Shown here piece after piece: positions 36,346 to 44,701 of a stretch of DNA of 64,000 nucleotides; the stretch's first letter is position 1, and each line of letters starts with the position of its first letter. This DNA is from JAIBJN01 sp963830885 (GTDB lineage: Bacteria > Actinomycetota > Thermoleophilia > Gaiellales > Gaiellaceae), in assembly GCA_963830885.1 (NCBI GenBank), contig CAWHOA010000003.1:124001-188000 (forward strand). The letters are read 5' to 3'. Under the pieces are notes generated by a model, which saw nothing but the letters and a program-made list of their open reading frames with translations, ran no database searches and was not told the origin of the DNA. The translations under genes and the position numbers were made by a program.

Positions 36346-36786
36346 CTAGTCGACGACCAGGACGTCGGCGCCCGAGCGGCGCTTGACCTCGCCGGGGACG
36401 TCCGCGCCGACGAGCGCTGCGAACAGGCTGCGGTGGTGCTGGCCCAGGACGACCAGGGAGGCTTTGCGCTCGTGCGCCAGCTCGATGATCATCTCGGCGG
36501 GATCGCCGGCAGCCCAGACGAGCTCGGCGCGGAGCCCGGCGGCGGCGACGCGCTCGTGGGCGTGGCCGACCACGGGCTCGAGCTCGCGCGGTAGGCCGGT
36601 GGGCATCTTCGCGACGGGCCCGTCGCCGAGCGTGCCGAAGTTCCGCGGCGCGTTCGGGTCGAGCGGCAGCTCGAGCACGGAGACGACCACCAGGTGGGCG
36701 CCGGTCCGCTTCGCCTCGGCGATGCCGCGCTCGAGGGCGTGCCTCGCGTGCTCCTTGTCGTCGTAACCGACCAGAATCGTCCCCAT
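36346..36786 (-). CDS. Universal stress protein (UspA family)
   Basis: 146 residues, one Usp domain: TILVGYDDKEHARHALERGI at the start and the helix-strand GHAHERVAAAGLRAELVWAAG in the middle. The ATP-binding signature normally G-x2-G-x9-G-S/T is here LGQHHRSLFAALVGADVPGEV, which departs from it, so ATP binding is doubtful. Immediately downstream of the VOC gene on the same strand, two bases apart, so probably one operon. Confidence 0.88.
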   Translation of the reverse strand: MGTILVGYDDKEHARHALERGIAEAKRTGAHLVVVSVLELPLDPNAPRNFGTLGDGPVAKMPTGLPRELEPVVGHAHERVAAAGLRAELVWAAGDPAEMIIELAHERKASLVVLGQHHRSLFAALVGADVPGEVKRRSGADVLVVD

Positions 36787-36788
36787 CG

Positions 36789-37310
36789 CTACCCCTGCGC
36801 GTGGTAGAGCCGGGCCAGGGCTGCCTCGCCCTCCTGCGGCTCCATGTCGGCGACGCGTACGACGTCCTCGACCACCGAGCGGTCGAGCGTCGTGAGGTCG
36901 GGCCAGTTGACCTCGACGAGGTTGCCGGCCGGGTCGCGGAGGTACATCTGCACGGCCCCGTCGGGGAGCTCGCGCACGGCCCCGCCGAAGGTCTCCGCGT
37001 CCAGGATCCCGCGCTCGCGCGCCTTCAGGTAGACGTCCTCGAAGTTCTCGACGTCGAGGCCGAAGTGGTGGTACTCGGGCCGCGGGACGGACCGCTCGAA
37101 GACGTGGAGCTGCTGCTCGCCGAGCGCCAGCCAGCGGATGTTCAGGCCGAAATTCGGGGTCGGCAGGCGCTCCATCCCGAAGAGCTCCTCGTAGAAGCGC
37201 ACCGACGTCTCGAGGTCGTCGGCGTGGACGGACACGTGGTTGAAGCGGCGCGCGTTCAGCGGTGTAACCTCTCGCCAGACCCTAACTGCAGCGAGGACGG
37301 AGGGCGACAC
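36789..37310 (-). CDS. VOC-family (glyoxalase/dioxygenase fold) protein
   Basis: About 173 residues with the two beta-alpha-beta-beta-beta halves of the VOC fold: FNHVSVHADDLETSVRFYEE opens the first and YHHFGLDVENFEDVYLKARE the second, and VQMYLRDPAGNLVEVNWPD ends the fold. The metal-ligand positions (His, His, Glu) are present in these three segments. A C-terminal tail after the fold has no homologue I know. Function could be a glyoxalase, fosfomycin-type transferase or dioxygenase. GTG 37310; its start region is divergent from the LarA-like gene. Confidence 0.85.
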   Translation of the reverse strand: MSPSVLAAVRVWREVTPLNARRFNHVSVHADDLETSVRFYEELFGMERLPTPNFGLNIRWLALGEQQLHVFERSVPRPEYHHFGLDVENFEDVYLKARERGILDAETFGGAVRELPDGAVQMYLRDPAGNLVEVNWPDLTTLDRSVVEDVVRVADMEPQEGEAALARLYHAQG

Positions 37311-37312
37311 GC

Positions 37313-38719
37313 ATGGCGACGTACCGGATTCCGTACGAGTCGCTCGACCCGCTGACGATCGGCGCGTCGGGCGACGAGGACAAGGTCAACCGCGACGAGC
37401 TCGAGCTCGAGATAGCCGACGGGAACGTCCTCGCGGCGATCTATCCGGACGAGCCCGAGCCTGTCGGCGACGCCACCGACGCGGCTCGCCGCGCGCTCGA
37501 GGAGCCGGTCGACGGGCCGCGCTTCTCCGAGCTCCTCGCCGGCAAGAGCCGCCTCGCGATCGTCATCGACAACCAGTTCCGGCCCACCCCGCAGTCGAAG
37601 CTTCTCCCGGCCGTGCTCGACGCCGTCGAGGCCGCCGGGATCGCGGCGGTCGTCGTGTGCGCGAACGGCAAGGTCTTCCCGATGTCGGAGTCGGACATCG
37701 AGCAGAAGATCGGCCGCGCGAACCTCGACCGCATGGAGAAGCTCGGCATCGAGTTCTTCCAGAACGAGCCGCGGAACGAGGAGATGTACACGTACGTCGG
37801 CGTCTCCTCGCGCGGCACGCCGGTGTGGCTCCACTCCGAGGTCGCAAAGAGCGACGTCAAGATCACGATCGGCCAGGCGCAGTCGAACCACTGGGGTGCG
37901 GGCGGCGGCGGCAAGCTCATCCTGCCGGGCGTCGTCTCCGACGAGACGATCGAGTCGAACCACTGCGCCTTCGTCCCTTCCCCGCAGACGCACTACGGCG
38001 CCTACGCCGGCCCGATGCGCTCGGACATCGACGAGGTGGCGACGATGTGCGGGCTCGACTGCACGATGAACGTCGTCCTCGACACGCGCGGGCGGGTGAT
38101 CGAGGTCATGTTCGGCTCGCACCCCGCCGCGCACCGCGCCGCGATCGAGCGCTTCAACCAGATCTACGCCTACGAGCACCCCGGCGACCAGGCGGACATC
38201 GCCGTCTGCGGCGTCTTCGCGCCGACCGACCACCTCTTCTTCCACACCGGCTGGGGGTGCATGTCGGCCGACTTCGTCCTCAAGGACGGCGGCACGATCA
38301 TCTACACGAGCCCCTCGCCCGGCGTCTCGACCGCGGTCGGCGACTTCCCGGGCCTCGCGCTCATGGACCTGATGAAGCCGTACATGCCGGCGACGCCGGA
38401 GAACTACCAGCGCGTGCTCAAGGACATCCACGCCCGCGAGATCCAGATGTGGGCCGGCTGCATCTGGGTGCCGATCTACGAGGTGATGACCCGCAAGCAC
38501 CTGAAGCTCGTCACGCTGGAGGAGAACCTCGAGCTGGCGGCGGACATCGGGATGGACGCGACCACCTCGCTCGACGAGGCCTTTGCCGAGGCGATGGAGC
38601 GGCACGGGCCGGACGCGAAGGTGGTCGTCCTGCCGTACGCGCGCTACCAGCTGCCGAGCAACATGGTGCGCATGGACGCAGAGGCGCTCCGCTTCCCGCA
38701 GGAGGTGCGCGTCCACTGA
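37313..38719 (+). CDS. LarA-like nickel-pincer-nucleotide racemase/epimerase
   Basis: 468 residues. Pincer-attachment Lys201 (GGGGKLILPGVV), nickel-ligand His217 (ESNHCAF), His193 (SNHWGAG) and the DNQFRPTP substrate Arg90 correspond to LarA K184, H200, H174 and R75. The second general-base His (H108 in lactate racemase) seems replaced by Lys in CANGKVFP (Lys120), so the substrate is probably not lactate. ATG 37313 has GGAGGG upstream. The cofactor genes larB, larC and larE are encoded 1-5 kb away on the opposite strand. Confidence 0.87.
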   Translation: MATYRIPYESLDPLTIGASGDEDKVNRDELELEIADGNVLAAIYPDEPEPVGDATDAARRALEEPVDGPRFSELLAGKSRLAIVIDNQFRPTPQSKLLPAVLDAVEAAGIAAVVVCANGKVFPMSESDIEQKIGRANLDRMEKLGIEFFQNEPRNEEMYTYVGVSSRGTPVWLHSEVAKSDVKITIGQAQSNHWGAGGGGKLILPGVVSDETIESNHCAFVPSPQTHYGAYAGPMRSDIDEVATMCGLDCTMNVVLDTRGRVIEVMFGSHPAAHRAAIERFNQIYAYEHPGDQADIAVCGVFAPTDHLFFHTGWGCMSADFVLKDGGTIIYTSPSPGVSTAVGDFPGLALMDLMKPYMPATPENYQRVLKDIHAREIQMWAGCIWVPIYEVMTRKHLKLVTLEENLELAADIGMDATTSLDEAFAEAMERHGPDAKVVVLPYARYQLPSNMVRMDAEALRFPQEVRVH

Positions 38720-38730
38720 CGCAGGGCGAC

Positions 38731-39048
38731 GTGCGGGGCATCAGAGGCGCTCGCGGCACCACCGCCGCGCCGCCCGCCTCGCGCGAGATCAGGGGGTCGA
38801 CGACGATCGTCGAGCTCCTGCGCATGTTCCCCGACGGCGAGGCCGGCCGCCTCCTCGGCGAGCTCGCGCTCCCCTGCGCGCACTGCGGCGGCGCGTTCCA
38901 CGAGCCGTTGACGCTGGCGGCGAAGCGGCACGGGCGCGACCCGCGGGCGCTGCTGGAGGCCTTCCGGGCACTGGAGCGCGGCACGCCGAGCGCGGAACAG
39001 GTCGAGGCGGCTAGACGGCGTCGAGGAAGCCGAGCGCGCGCTGCCTGA
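38731..39048 (+). CDS. Small DUF1858-like cysteine protein
   Basis: About 105 residues. After a disordered start, the core TTIVELLRMFPDGEAGRLLG then LPCAHCGGAFHEPLTLAA resembles the DUF1858/ScdA-N type helical domain, with a CAHC pair that could bind metal. GTG 38731 is 11 bases after the LarA-like stop; a shorter start at the ATG in LRMFPDG is possible. Linkage to the LarA-like gene suggests a metal or redox accessory role, which is inference. Its 3' end overlaps the convergent hydrolase gene by 38 bases. Confidence 0.6.
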   Translation: MRGIRGARGTTAAPPASREIRGSTTIVELLRMFPDGEAGRLLGELALPCAHCGGAFHEPLTLAAKRHGRDPRALLEAFRALERGTPSAEQVEAARRRRGSRARAA

Positions 39049-39574
39049 CCAGGGCGGCGGCAGCCTCGTCGTAGTCGGGCAGGCTGTCGTCCGTGAAGAG
39101 GTGCCGGTCGCCCGGGTAGAGGAAGACCTCCGCGCCCTCGACCGTCTGGGCCAGCTCGCGCGCGACGTCCACGTCGCCCAGCTCGTCGTCCTCCATCGTG
39201 TGGATCTGGAGCGGAACTCCCTCCGGCCAGGCGCCGCCGAACTCCGAGAGCGGGACGGCGGCGTGCAGGAGCAGGGCGCCCTTGGCGCCGGGACGCGTCT
39301 GGGCCAGCATCTGCGCCGGCATCGCCCCGAGCGACATCCCGGCGTAGACGATCTCGGCCGGCAGGCTCTCGGCGGCGAGCCGGCCGCGCTCCATGATCGT
39401 GCCGAAGCCGGCCTCCCGGACGTAGGCCATGCCGTCGGTGAGCTCGGCGAACGTCCTGCCCTCGTACAGGTCCGGCGTGTGAACGACGTGGCCGGCGGCG
39501 CGGAGCGCGTCGGCGAAGGAGACACACCCTGGCGTCAGGCCCTGCGCATGATGGAAGAGCACCAGCTCGGTCAT
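39011..39574 (-). CDS. Dienelactone hydrolase family protein
   Basis: 187 residues, compact alpha/beta hydrolase: MTELVLFHHAQGLTPGC, nucleophile elbow YAGMSLGAMPA with Ser in place of the Cys of classical dienelactone hydrolase, acid and His in VEGAEVFLYPGDRHLFTDD. It overlaps the larE stop by four bases and so belongs to the larB-larC-larE operon. A hydrolase in an NPN operon might act on the same substrate pathway as the LarA-like enzyme (lactone or ester), but that is inferred from position only. Confidence 0.85.
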   Translation of the reverse strand: MTELVLFHHAQGLTPGCVSFADALRAAGHVVHTPDLYEGRTFAELTDGMAYVREAGFGTIMERGRLAAESLPAEIVYAGMSLGAMPAQMLAQTRPGAKGALLLHAAVPLSEFGGAWPEGVPLQIHTMEDDELGDVDVARELAQTVEGAEVFLYPGDRHLFTDDSLPDYDEAAAALVRQRALGFLDAV

Positions 39575-40386
39575 GGCTCAGCGAGGACGGCGAGGCGGGT
39601 GGTGAAGCGGTTCAGCGAGCCCGAGCGGAAGGGCTCCTCGTCGATCTCGACCTCTGCGTAGCCCGCCGCGCGGACGGCCGCCTCGACCTCGGCTCGGCCG
39701 GCGAGCGCGCGCGGGAGGTCGTCCGCGGCGATCTCGACCCGACCGAGCTCGCCGTAGTGGCGAACCCGGACGATCGGGTAGCCGAGGGCCTTGAGCGCAA
39801 GCTCCGCACGATCCACCTGCCGCAGGATCGCCGGGTCGACCTCGGTGCCGTAGGGGAGGCGCGAGGCGAGGCACGGCGAGGCCGGCTTCCAGGCGCTCGG
39901 GACGCCGAGCTCGGCCGCGAGGGTGCGGACCTCCTCCTTGCCGACGCCGGCCTCGAGCAGCGGATGGACGACGCCGTGCTCGGCAGCTGCGCGCAGGCCG
40001 GGGCGCCAGTCGCCAGTGTCGTCGGCGTTCGCGCCGGAGAGGACTGCTGCGTACCCGCGCGTCCGGGCCAGGCCCCAGAGCTGCTCGTAGAGCTCCGTCT
40101 TGCAGTGGTAGCAGCGGTCGCGGTCGTTCCTGACGTACCCCGCGCGCGCGAGCTCGTCCGTCGAGATGACCTCGTGGGCGACGCCGACGGCATCCGCGAC
40201 CCCGCGCGCCCCGTCCAGCTCGCCGGTCGCGAGCGCGGGCGAGACCGCGGTGACCGCCAGCGCGCGCGCCCCGAGCGCCCGCGCGGCGAGCGCCGCGACG
40301 AGCGACGAGTCGACGCCGCCCGAGAAGGCCACGACGGCGCTTCCCAGCGCGGCGATCCGGGTCTCGAGCTCGTCGGTTCGGCTCAT
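39571..40386 (-). CDS. larE: Pyridinium-3,5-biscarboxylic acid mononucleotide sulfurtransferase
   Basis: Adds the two sulfurs of the nickel-pincer nucleotide. The PP-loop ATPase motif AFSGGVDSSLVAAL is at residue 21; RDRCYHCKTELY and SPCLASRLPYGTEV follow. The Cys in PCLASR is at the position of the sacrificial sulfur-donor Cys of Lactobacillus LarE; extra Cys in the CYHC segment may matter for cluster-type LarE. About 271 residues. ATG 40386 overlaps the larC stop. Confidence 0.94.
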   Translation of the reverse strand: MSRTDELETRIAALGSAVVAFSGGVDSSLVAALAARALGARALAVTAVSPALATGELDGARGVADAVGVAHEVISTDELARAGYVRNDRDRCYHCKTELYEQLWGLARTRGYAAVLSGANADDTGDWRPGLRAAAEHGVVHPLLEAGVGKEEVRTLAAELGVPSAWKPASPCLASRLPYGTEVDPAILRQVDRAELALKALGYPIVRVRHYGELGRVEIAADDLPRALAGRAEVEAAVRAAGYAEVEIDEEPFRSGSLNRFTTRLAVLAEP

Positions 40387-41552
40387 GGCTCCTGCGCGGC
40401 CGCCAGGGCCGCGGCCCAGACCGACTTTACCGGCCTCCCGAGCCGCCGGGCAACAGCGGCGCAGTCGTCGTGCTCGGGCGCCACGTTGACGACGCGGCCG
40501 TGGAGGCGGCCGAGCTTGACGCGGATCTCCTCGCCGTCCACGGCCACGACGCGCTCCTCGCGCTCGAGCTCGTAGCGGCGCAGCCTCGCGACGCGGACGC
40601 CGAGCGCGCTCGTCTCTTCGAGGATCGCTGCGGCCACAGCCGCCTCGTCGGCGGGCCGCGAGAGCGCGGAGAGGACGAACCCGGGCCTGCCCTTCTTCAT
40701 CTGCGCCGGGACGGTCCAGACGTCCAGAGCGCCCGCGGCGAGGCAGCGCTCGACCGCGTCCGGCACGAGCTCGGGGAGGAGGTCGTCGAGGTTCGTCTCC
40801 AGCAGCGAGACCTCGGCCTGCGGGCCGGACTCGACGGCCTCGCCGATCAGAACGCGAACGACGTTCGGCCGCTCGGCCGTGTCCATCGTGCCGGCGCCGT
40901 ACCCGATGTGCTCCACGGTCAGCGTGGGGAGCGGCCCGAATCCCGCCGCGAGCGTGACGGCGAGCGCCGCGCCCGTCGGCGTCACCAGCTCGTCCTCGCC
41001 TTCGACGCCGACGAGCGGCACGCCCTTGAGCAGCTCGAGCGTGGCCGGGGCGGGGAGGGGAAGGACGCCGTGGGCGGCGCGGGTCGTGCCGCGCGCTGCG
41101 GGGAGCGGCGAGCACCGCACCTCCTCGACGCCGAGGTCGGCGAGGAGCGCGACGCAGCCGCAGACGTCCACAAGCGCGTCCACCGCCCCGAGCTCGTGGA
41201 GCTCGACCGCCTCCGCGGGGACGCCGTGGATACCGCCCTCCACCTCGGCGAGCCGCTGGAACGCGGCGAGGGCGCCTGCGCGCACCGCCGGGTCCAGGTC
41301 GGCCTCCTCCAGCATCCCTCGGATCGTCCGCCAGTTGCGCTGGTGCACCTCGTCGCCGGTGCGGATGTCGACGTGCCGCGCGCCGATCCCGTGGCGCTCC
41401 TGCCGGGTGACGACCACCTCGACCCCGTCGACGCCGAGCGCGGCGGGGAGCGCGTGCAGGATCCGCTCGTCCGCGCCCGCGTCGAGCAGCGCCGCGAGCA
41501 GCATGTCGCCCGCCAGCCCGCCGACGCAGTCCAGGTAGGCAAGCCGCGTCAC
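40383..41552 (-). CDS. larC: Pyridinium-3,5-bisthiocarboxylic acid mononucleotide nickel chelatase
   Basis: Inserts nickel into the pincer cofactor in a CTP-dependent step. About 389 residues: N-terminal LAYLDCVGGLAGDMLLAALL, RTWRTIRGMLEE-like middle (NWRTIRGMLEEADL), and C-terminal LLETNLDDLLPELV and VWTVPAQMKKGRPGFVLSAL. In Lactobacillus, LarC1 and LarC2 are joined by a programmed frameshift; here both are in one continuous frame. GTG 41552 overlaps the larB stop by four bases. Confidence 0.94.
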   Translation of the reverse strand: MTRLAYLDCVGGLAGDMLLAALLDAGADERILHALPAALGVDGVEVVVTRQERHGIGARHVDIRTGDEVHQRNWRTIRGMLEEADLDPAVRAGALAAFQRLAEVEGGIHGVPAEAVELHELGAVDALVDVCGCVALLADLGVEEVRCSPLPAARGTTRAAHGVLPLPAPATLELLKGVPLVGVEGEDELVTPTGAALAVTLAAGFGPLPTLTVEHIGYGAGTMDTAERPNVVRVLIGEAVESGPQAEVSLLETNLDDLLPELVPDAVERCLAAGALDVWTVPAQMKKGRPGFVLSALSRPADEAAVAAAILEETSALGVRVARLRRYELEREERVVAVDGEEIRVKLGRLHGRVVNVAPEHDDCAAVARRLGRPVKSVWAAALAAAQEP

Positions 41553-42316
41553 GGGCCCGGGTGCGCCGCCCGCGCGATGCGTGCCGCGATCGTCCCGGCG
41601 CCGAAGCCGTCGTCGATGCCGACGACCGCGAGCCCGGCGGCGCAGGAGCAGAGCATGGCGTTCAGCGCGGTACGACCGCCCTCGGCCGAGCCGTAGCCGA
41701 CGCTGGTAGGCAGCCCGATCACGGGCGCGGCGACGAGCCCGCCGACGACGCTCGCCAGCGCGCCGTCCATGCCGGCGACGACGACAACGCAGTCGGCGCG
41801 GACGAGCGACGGCAGCGCGTCGGCCAGGCGGTGGAGGCCGGCGACGCCGATGTCCTCGTGGACGAGCACCTCGGTGCCGAGCAGCTCCGCCCGGATCCGC
41901 GCCTCGTGCAGGACGGGCCCGTCGGAGGTGCCCGCGGAGACCATCGTCACGCACCCGCGAACCTCGGGAACGCCACGCGCCACCCAGACCGCGCGGGCGC
42001 GCTCGTCCTCCTCGGCGTCCGGCGCGACCTCGCGGACCGCGGCGCGCGCGGCCTCGTCGGCTCGCGTCGCGAGCACGCTCCCCGCGCCGGCGTCGAGCAG
42101 CGCGGCCACGATCGCCGCCACCTGCTCGGGCGTCTTCCCCTCTGCCAGCACCGCTTCGGGAGCGCCCTGGCGGACCTCGCGGTGCGTGTCCACGCGGGCG
42201 AAGCCCAGGTCGCGGTACGGCAGCTCGGCGAAGCGGTCGAGAGCTTCCTCGGGCGCGACGTGGCCGCGGCGGACCTCCTCCAGGAGCTCGGCGAGGTCGG
42301 AGCGGAGGTCGGGCAT
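41549..42316 (-). CDS. larB: Pyridinium-3,5-biscarboxylic acid mononucleotide synthase
   Basis: Carboxylates and hydrolyses nicotinic acid adenine dinucleotide as the first step of nickel-pincer nucleotide synthesis. About 255 residues, PurE-like C-terminal domain: VSAGTSDGPVLHEARIRAEL, then DCVVVVAGMDGALASVVGGL and GLPTSVGYGSAEGG. ATG 42316 is chosen, with GATAAT six bases upstream on the minus strand. First gene of larB-larC-larE-hydrolase. Confidence 0.95.
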   Translation of the reverse strand: MPDLRSDLAELLEEVRRGHVAPEEALDRFAELPYRDLGFARVDTHREVRQGAPEAVLAEGKTPEQVAAIVAALLDAGAGSVLATRADEAARAAVREVAPDAEEDERARAVWVARGVPEVRGCVTMVSAGTSDGPVLHEARIRAELLGTEVLVHEDIGVAGLHRLADALPSLVRADCVVVVAGMDGALASVVGGLVAAPVIGLPTSVGYGSAEGGRTALNAMLCSCAAGLAVVGIDDGFGAGTIAARIARAAHPGP

Positions 42317-42349
42317 GCGCCGATTATCGCTACCGGGTAGTAATACGGC
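42317..42349. promoter_or_regulatory. Divergent promoters for larB and the molybdenum hydroxylase operon
   Basis: 33-base gap. On minus, GATAAT (42328-42323) is six bases before the larB ATG. On plus, TAGTAATAC (42338-42346) is just before GTG 42350. Both transcripts look leaderless and share DNA, so one regulator could act on both. Confidence 0.5.
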
Positions 42350-44701
42350 GTGAGTACCGCGACCGACACGGCGACATGGGTCGGTCGGGCGCTGCCCCGC
42401 CTCGAGGACGAGATCCTGCTCCGTGGCGAAGGCCGCTTCCTGGACGACCTCGATCCGGTCCCGAACGCCGGCCACGCCGCGATCCTGCGCTCACCCTTCG
42501 CGCACGCCCGCATCGCCAGGCTCGACGCGGCCGCCGCGCTCGAGCTCCCCGGCGTTGTCGGCGTGCTCACGGGCGAGGACGTCGCGGCGATGTCCCGGCC
42601 GTTCCCCGTGGGCGTGGACGGCGCGCGCCCGTATTACGCGGCCGCGCACGCGACGGCCCGCTACGCAGGGGAGCCCGTCGCCGTCGTCGTGGCGAAGGAC
42701 CGCTACGTCGCCGAGGATGCGCTCGAGCTGATCGAGGTGGACTACGAGTCGCTCGACCCCGTGCTCGACCCGGCGCTGGGCGAGGTCGTCTCCGAGCGCG
42801 GGTTCTCCTACGGCGACGCCGACGAGGCCTTCGAACGCGCCGACCTGGTGGTGGAGGAGACCTTCGCCTTCCCGCGTTGGACGTGCGCGCCGGTGGAGTG
42901 CTACGGCGTCGTCGCCGACTGGGACGCGGCCGCGGGCTCGCTGACTGCCTGGGCGAACTTCCAGGGCCCGTTCACGCTCCACTCCGTCGCCGCGGCAGCG
43001 CTCGGGCTCCCCGGCTCGAAGCTGCGGATCATCACGCCGGGCGATTCGGGCGGGAGCTTCGGGATCAAGTCGACGATCTACGTGTACATCGCGCTGATGG
43101 GCCTGGCATCGCGCAAGCTCGGCGTGCCGGTGCGCTGGATCGAGGACCGGCTGGAGCACCTGGCCGGCAGCTCCGGCTCGACCGCGCGCACGACGGGGGT
43201 GCGGGCCGGCTTCTCCGGGGAAGGCGAGCTGCTGGCGGTCGCCTACGACGTCGTCGAGGACGTCGGCGCGTACGTCCGCGCCCCCGAGCCGGCGACGCTC
43301 TACCGGATGCACGGCTCGCTTTCGGGCGCCTACCGCGTGCGCAACGTCACGTCTCGTAACCGCGTCGTCCTCACGAACCGCTGCCCGACCGGGCTCAACC
43401 GCGGCTTCGGCGGGCCCCAGCTTTACCTCGCGCTCGAGGGGGCGATGAACCTGGCGGCGGCGCGGCTCGGCCTCGACCCGGCCGAGCTGCGGCGGCGCAA
43501 CCTGATCCAGGCCGGCGAGTTTCCCTACCGTACGCCGTCCGGCGGGCTCTACGACTCCGGCGACTACGAGGCCTGTCTCGACGACGCGCTCGAGCTCGCG
43601 CGCTACGACGAGCGGCGTGTCGAGCAGGCCGAGGCCAGGTCGGAGGGCCGGCTGGTCGGGATCGGCGTCGCCTGCGTGGTCGAGCCCTCGGTCTCGAACA
43701 TGGGCTACATCACGCTCGTCCAGACGGCGGAGGAGCGCGCCGAGGCACTGCCCAAGTCGGGGAACGCGGAGGGTGCGACCGTCATCGTCTCCCCGCTCGG
43801 CGGCATCACCGTCCGGATCGGGACGACGCCGCAGGGTCAGGGCCACCGCACCGTCTGCGCGCAGGTGGTCGCCGACGCGCTGGGCGTCGAGCCCGCCGAC
43901 GTCGACGTGCTCACCGAGATGGACACCTCCACGAGCGCCTGGAGCGTCGCCTCCGGGAACTACTCGTCGCGCTTCTCCGGCGTCGGCGCGCCGGCCGTCC
44001 ACCTCGCCGCGCTCAAGATCGCCGCGAAGCTGAGGACGATCGCCGCGGCCGAGCTCGGCTGCGATCCCTCCGAGGTGGAGCTGCGTGACGCGCGCGCGTG
44101 GCGCGGAGAGGAGTCCGTCTCGCTCCGGCGCCTGGCGGGGGTCGCGCACTGGAACCCGCATGCGCTCCCGCCGGGGTTGGAGCCCGGTCTGCACGAGACG
44201 GCTTTCGCCGCCGCCGAGAACCTGGCGCCGCCCGACGAGGACGACCGCGTCGCCTCATCCGCCGCCCACGGCTTCATCGCCGACGTGGCCGTGGTCGAGG
44301 TCGACCGCGAGACCGGCGCCGTGACCGTCCTCGACTACGCCACCGTCCACGACGCCGGCCGCCTGCTCAACCCGCTGCTCGCGGAGGGCCAGGTGCGCGG
44401 CGGGTTCGCCCACGGCGCCGGCGCGGCTCTGTTCGAGCGCGTCGTCTACGACGAGGACGGGAACCTGCTCACCGGTTCCTTCGTGGACTACCTCTGCCCG
44501 ACGGCGCCGGACCTGCCGCCGCTGCGGCTCGGGCACCGGGAGACGCCGTCGCCGTTCACGCTCCTCGGCGCGAAGGGCCTCGGCGAGGGGACGACGATGA
44601 GCGCGCCGGCCGCGCTCGCCGCGGCAGTCGCGGACGCGCTCGGAGTCGAGAAGGTGGAGCTGCCGCTGACGGCGCCGCGGGTGTGGGAGGCGCTCCGGTG
44701 A
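42350..44701 (+). CDS. Xanthine dehydrogenase-family molybdopterin-binding large subunit
   Basis: 783 residues, the molybdenum-cofactor subunit of a hydroxylase. Small aldehyde-oxidase domain first (GEGRFLDDLDPVPNAGHAAI, YAGEPVAVVVAKDRYVAED), then the cofactor domains: GDSGGSFGIKST, NRGFGGPQLYLALEG, GTTPQGQGHRTVCAQVVADA, and near the end GAKGLGEGTTMSAPAAL, in which the Glu is the catalytic base of the family. The CO dehydrogenase active-site loop AYRCSFR is absent, so this is not form-I CODH. GTG 42350. Subunit genes follow with four-base overlaps. Confidence 0.92.
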   Translation: MSTATDTATWVGRALPRLEDEILLRGEGRFLDDLDPVPNAGHAAILRSPFAHARIARLDAAAALELPGVVGVLTGEDVAAMSRPFPVGVDGARPYYAAAHATARYAGEPVAVVVAKDRYVAEDALELIEVDYESLDPVLDPALGEVVSERGFSYGDADEAFERADLVVEETFAFPRWTCAPVECYGVVADWDAAAGSLTAWANFQGPFTLHSVAAAALGLPGSKLRIITPGDSGGSFGIKSTIYVYIALMGLASRKLGVPVRWIEDRLEHLAGSSGSTARTTGVRAGFSGEGELLAVAYDVVEDVGAYVRAPEPATLYRMHGSLSGAYRVRNVTSRNRVVLTNRCPTGLNRGFGGPQLYLALEGAMNLAAARLGLDPAELRRRNLIQAGEFPYRTPSGGLYDSGDYEACLDDALELARYDERRVEQAEARSEGRLVGIGVACVVEPSVSNMGYITLVQTAEERAEALPKSGNAEGATVIVSPLGGITVRIGTTPQGQGHRTVCAQVVADALGVEPADVDVLTEMDTSTSAWSVASGNYSSRFSGVGAPAVHLAALKIAAKLRTIAAAELGCDPSEVELRDARAWRGEESVSLRRLAGVAHWNPHALPPGLEPGLHETAFAAAENLAPPDEDDRVASSAAHGFIADVAVVEVDRETGAVTVLDYATVHDAGRLLNPLLAEGQVRGGFAHGAGAALFERVVYDEDGNLLTGSFVDYLCPTAPDLPPLRLGHRETPSPFTLLGAKGLGEGTTMSAPAALAAAVADALGVEKVELPLTAPRVWEALR

